A stretch of DNA of 8,929 nucleotides from Gemmatimonadota bacterium (GTDB lineage: Bacteria > Latescibacterota > UBA2968 > UBA8231). The position numbers and the translations under genes are program-made. The first letter of the stretch is position 1; the number at the start of each line of letters is the position of its first letter. This document shows positions 7,801-8,929 of this stretch, in pieces. The notes beneath the pieces were generated by a model. That model searched no databases and was not told the DNA's origin. It saw only the letters and a list, made by a program, of their open reading frames with translations. The stretch is taken from contig JAPOZF010000331.1 in NCBI GenBank assembly GCA_026706165.1, forward strand, positions 1 through 8,929, read 5' to 3'.

Positions 7801-8929
7801 TGGACCACCAGCGCCAAGCCGCCGGGGACCGCCAGCCGGCGCAGCAGGCGCCAATGTTCCGGTCCGAACGTCCGAGCATCATCATGGAGCATCAGGAGGT
7901 CCGCGGCATGCGGCCGTATCAGGCCGGTGTCCAACTCCGGCGCCTGGTCTGATGCGAGATCCAGGCGGGCGAAGCGCAGGACGGCATCCTGGCCATGAAA
8001 CGCGTCGTAGTGGGCATGGACCTGCTCCTCCGTGGCGCCCATCAGCCAGTACTCGGTTTGAGCGTTTTCGCCGGCCAAATGGTCGAGACATTGTTTGAGG
8101 ACGGTCTGCTCCGGGGTCCGTCCGCCCGCGATTTCCATGACGTGGCAAGCCCGGGGGGCGCCGGCAGGCTGCTCCAGGCCGGCGATCAGCGCCGCGGGCT
8201 CGATCTCGCCGCCCGGCGGGCCGTTCAACAAAGACTGCGCTTCTTCCACGAACTTGGGCTGCCACGAGACCACGTGCTTGCTGCGGGGCAGGTCATTCCA
8301 GCGCGGGTTGGAGTTGAACGAGACGTACGCGTCGATACACGCAACCAGGTCTCCGGTGTCTCCGTCGTAGAATCGGATGCTGCCCCCGGATCGTTCGCCG
8401 CGCCGTTCCGTGAACTGCCCCAGTTCGTTCACGTCCGCCCAGTCTTTCTCCTTCTTCACGTAACAGGTCAAACGCGGACCGGTCGGCGGACGCAGGAACG
8501 TCACTCCTTGAGCGCGCCGCGGCATGGCGAAGATGTCCGTCGCGCGGAGCAGATGATAGAGAAAAATTTGAAGTCCTCCGTCGAGCAGCGCCGGGTTCGC
8601 GACATACCCTTCCTGGCGGCCGGTCGTCCATAACTGCTCATCCATTTCGACGTCGAAAAGGTAGTCGGCCGAGTTGCCTTCCCACAGAACACGTTTGATG
8701 TTCCGGAAGTACGGACCGTACTGGAAGGTCTCGCCGAGGCTGGCGTCGATGCGCTCGTAGAAATCGCTCTCGCCCACGAAGTAGTAGGGCTCGAAACCGG
8801 TCGTATCGATATCCGCCACGCGCAACGGCACGTTCACCGGGAACTGGCTGTCCACCAGGCGTAACTTTCCGCGGGAGTGCATTTCACTTTGCGCCTCGGT
8901 TTCATAGGAACGGGACGAGGTGGTGAAGG
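4881..8929 (-). CDS. swfA: Mono-modular FAS-like type I PKS, C-terminal part (SwfA-like)
   Basis: The frame is open to the right edge, so 1348 C-terminal residues of a larger synthase are seen; KS, AT and the first DH half must lie beyond. Numbering from the Met codon at 8882, which is internal: DH second hotdog 30-195 with FQYGPYF (53-59) and catalytic Asp101 in LLDGGLQ; a degenerate methyltransferase remnant about 205-395; structural KR half about 400-580; ER about 590-918 with LNFRDVM (631-637) and the NADPH loop SAMGGVGQ (742-749); catalytic KR about 935-1125 with SGAFGGFG (943-950), an LDD motif (1030-1032), and Lys1050, Ser1074, Tyr1087 and Asn1091; ACP about 1200-1275 with attachment Ser1235 in GLTSIS. 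A 55-residue charged tail follows. There is no thioesterase. The domain order is that of animal FAS and highly reducing PKS, so a fully reduced acyl chain is expected. The swfA name rests on this order plus the downstream reductase-sulfotransferase fusion; related RkpA/WcbR capsule-lipid synthases are an alternative family. Confidence 0.92.
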   Translation of the reverse strand, partial: FTTSSRSYETEAQSEMHSRGKLRLVDSQFPVNVPLRVADIDTTGFEPYYFVGESDFYERIDASLGETFQYGPYFRNIKRVLWEGNSADYLFDVEMDEQLWTTGRQEGYVANPALLDGGLQIFLYHLLRATDIFAMPRRAQGVTFLRPPTGPRLTCYVKKEKDWADVNELGQFTERRGERSGGSIRFYDGDTGDLVACIDAYVSFNSNPRWNDLPRSKHVVSWQPKFVEEAQSLLNGPPGGEIEPAALIAGLEQPAGAPRACHVMEIAGGRTPEQTVLKQCLDHLAGENAQTEYWLMGATEEQVHAHYDAFHGQDAVLRFARLDLASDQAPELDTGLIRPHAADLLMLHDDARTFGPEHWRLLRRLAVPGGLALVVQGNGSSIEPDAGWTTVRAGRRTTLLQAPDLNANPPEPHRLAGPRWVIGEPDSLAAEWLEFLDASQAVPISYSELEADRVGDLADWPGAAGLEAIDIICGADPEDPTGQQLVRRLVSFVKAFVPFRVEHARRPCRLTVVTRRAVLDVTEPRGGAVWGAFRSISQEVAADVGEEAAIDFRLVDLGAAEDLKTLAWLDECDLRERELAVRGNRVWAPRLIHVRERSPLVPAGENSTYRLTLDNPGQVGGLQMKTCEPVPLGPYDVEVDVAAAALNFRDVMVTLGLLPALSYERSALGRSVGIEASGVVRRVGPAVRTCSVGDAVAFTQGGCITNRAVVKDYLVFVKSPSLSMEEAASVLSVYVTAYYSLVYLARLRKGQSVLIHSAMGGVGQAAIALAKHAGAEIYATAGSEGKRQQLREMGVRAAFDSHSFDWFEGVMEATGGEGVDVVLNSLSGRHIALCLEALRPGGWHCEIGKVDIYADSALSLSVFRKNLRFAAIDIDRLMNDDPGLARELSQECMNLLDQEAVPPLPITCFEYGEYARALRLMTTGRHTGKLVLKAPPEPGFPIVDLRPYLDPEATYLVSGAFGGFGRLLLPYLAAAGARHVTLMDRDPQRRRTADWIRKTSALWYLTEEIEIDVVPGDVACEADVRRCVDELDRPLKGVFHLAGTLDDCLLADLTPESLAKVFAPKACGALNLHNATADCALDHFVMFSSVASTFGNPGQINYSAANGFLDGLASFRRREGLPALSYNLAAVAEAGMASRNLHVLRITRSSGMPPVSADFSISNLDYAMRSTKDREHLITAVFSRPPMTVDSPDYMRTGRVLSNADAFSVDVGGQLTLDTVVTQIAGKVAELCGHDEGGPEEPLSSFGLTSISVAELGAFIRMQFNYQVSALELMTTASSLSLAQDIIHGKQDVEEDETKTATAGRDDVARVAGQHVRRAPSAFANRIEDHFPQDLGVEPGSLAELATR

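Noticed and set aside
8882..8929. Met codon at 8882 as the real start of the PKS gene
   Set aside because: The frame stays open to the window edge, and the domain visible at that point is the middle of a DH, so the Met is internal.
1..8929. tRNA, rRNA, CRISPR array, insertion sequence or attachment site
   Set aside because: No cloverleaf, direct-repeat array, transposase or terminal inverted repeat was seen; genes fill almost all of the window.

Overview
The window is GC-rich and densely coding, and reads as a piece of chromosome from an uncultivated-type bacterium. Three things point to a sponge-associated lineage. A mono-modular, FAS-like type I polyketide synthase is followed by a protein that fuses a thioester-reductase domain to a sulfotransferase domain, which is the layout described for the swf operon of marine-sponge symbionts (swfA PKS/FAS, swfB reductase + sulfotransferase, swfC radical SAM). 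There is a PhyH-family oxygenase of a type expanded in such bacteria. There is also a Tat-exported DUF1552 protein of the kind common in Acidobacteriota, Planctomycetota and relatives. The phylum cannot be fixed from this sequence alone.

Layout from the left. 1-422 (-): 5' part of a DUF1552 protein gene, cut by the window edge. 423-566: short intergenic stretch with a weak candidate promoter. 567-1412 (-): PhyH-family Fe(II)/2-oxoglutarate dioxygenase. 1413-1617: divergent control region with a good extended -10 for the rightward gene. 1618-2265 (+): STAS-domain (anti-sigma-factor-antagonist-like) protein with an unrecognised helical C-terminus. 2266-2331: convergent gap with a weak nested hairpin. 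2332-4836 (-): thioester reductase-sulfotransferase fusion (swfB-like). 4881-8929 (-): C-terminal 1348 residues of a type I PKS (swfA-like), running off the right edge.

Transcription of the main cluster runs right to left. The visible PKS part carries the second half of a DH, a degenerate methyltransferase remnant, the structural half of the KR, an ER, the catalytic KR and an ACP; KS and AT should lie to the right of the window. This is the animal-FAS / highly reducing PKS order. No thioesterase follows. The next gene, 44 bases downstream, supplies an NAD(P)H thioester reductase that could release the ACP-bound chain as aldehyde or alcohol, and a PAPS-dependent sulfotransferase that could sulfate a hydroxyl. 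A sulfated fatty alcohol-like product is a reasonable but untested inference. The radical SAM gene swfC is not seen downstream of the reductase-sulfotransferase; a convergent STAS gene sits there instead. The PhyH oxygenase, STAS and DUF1552 genes are not clearly part of the pathway.
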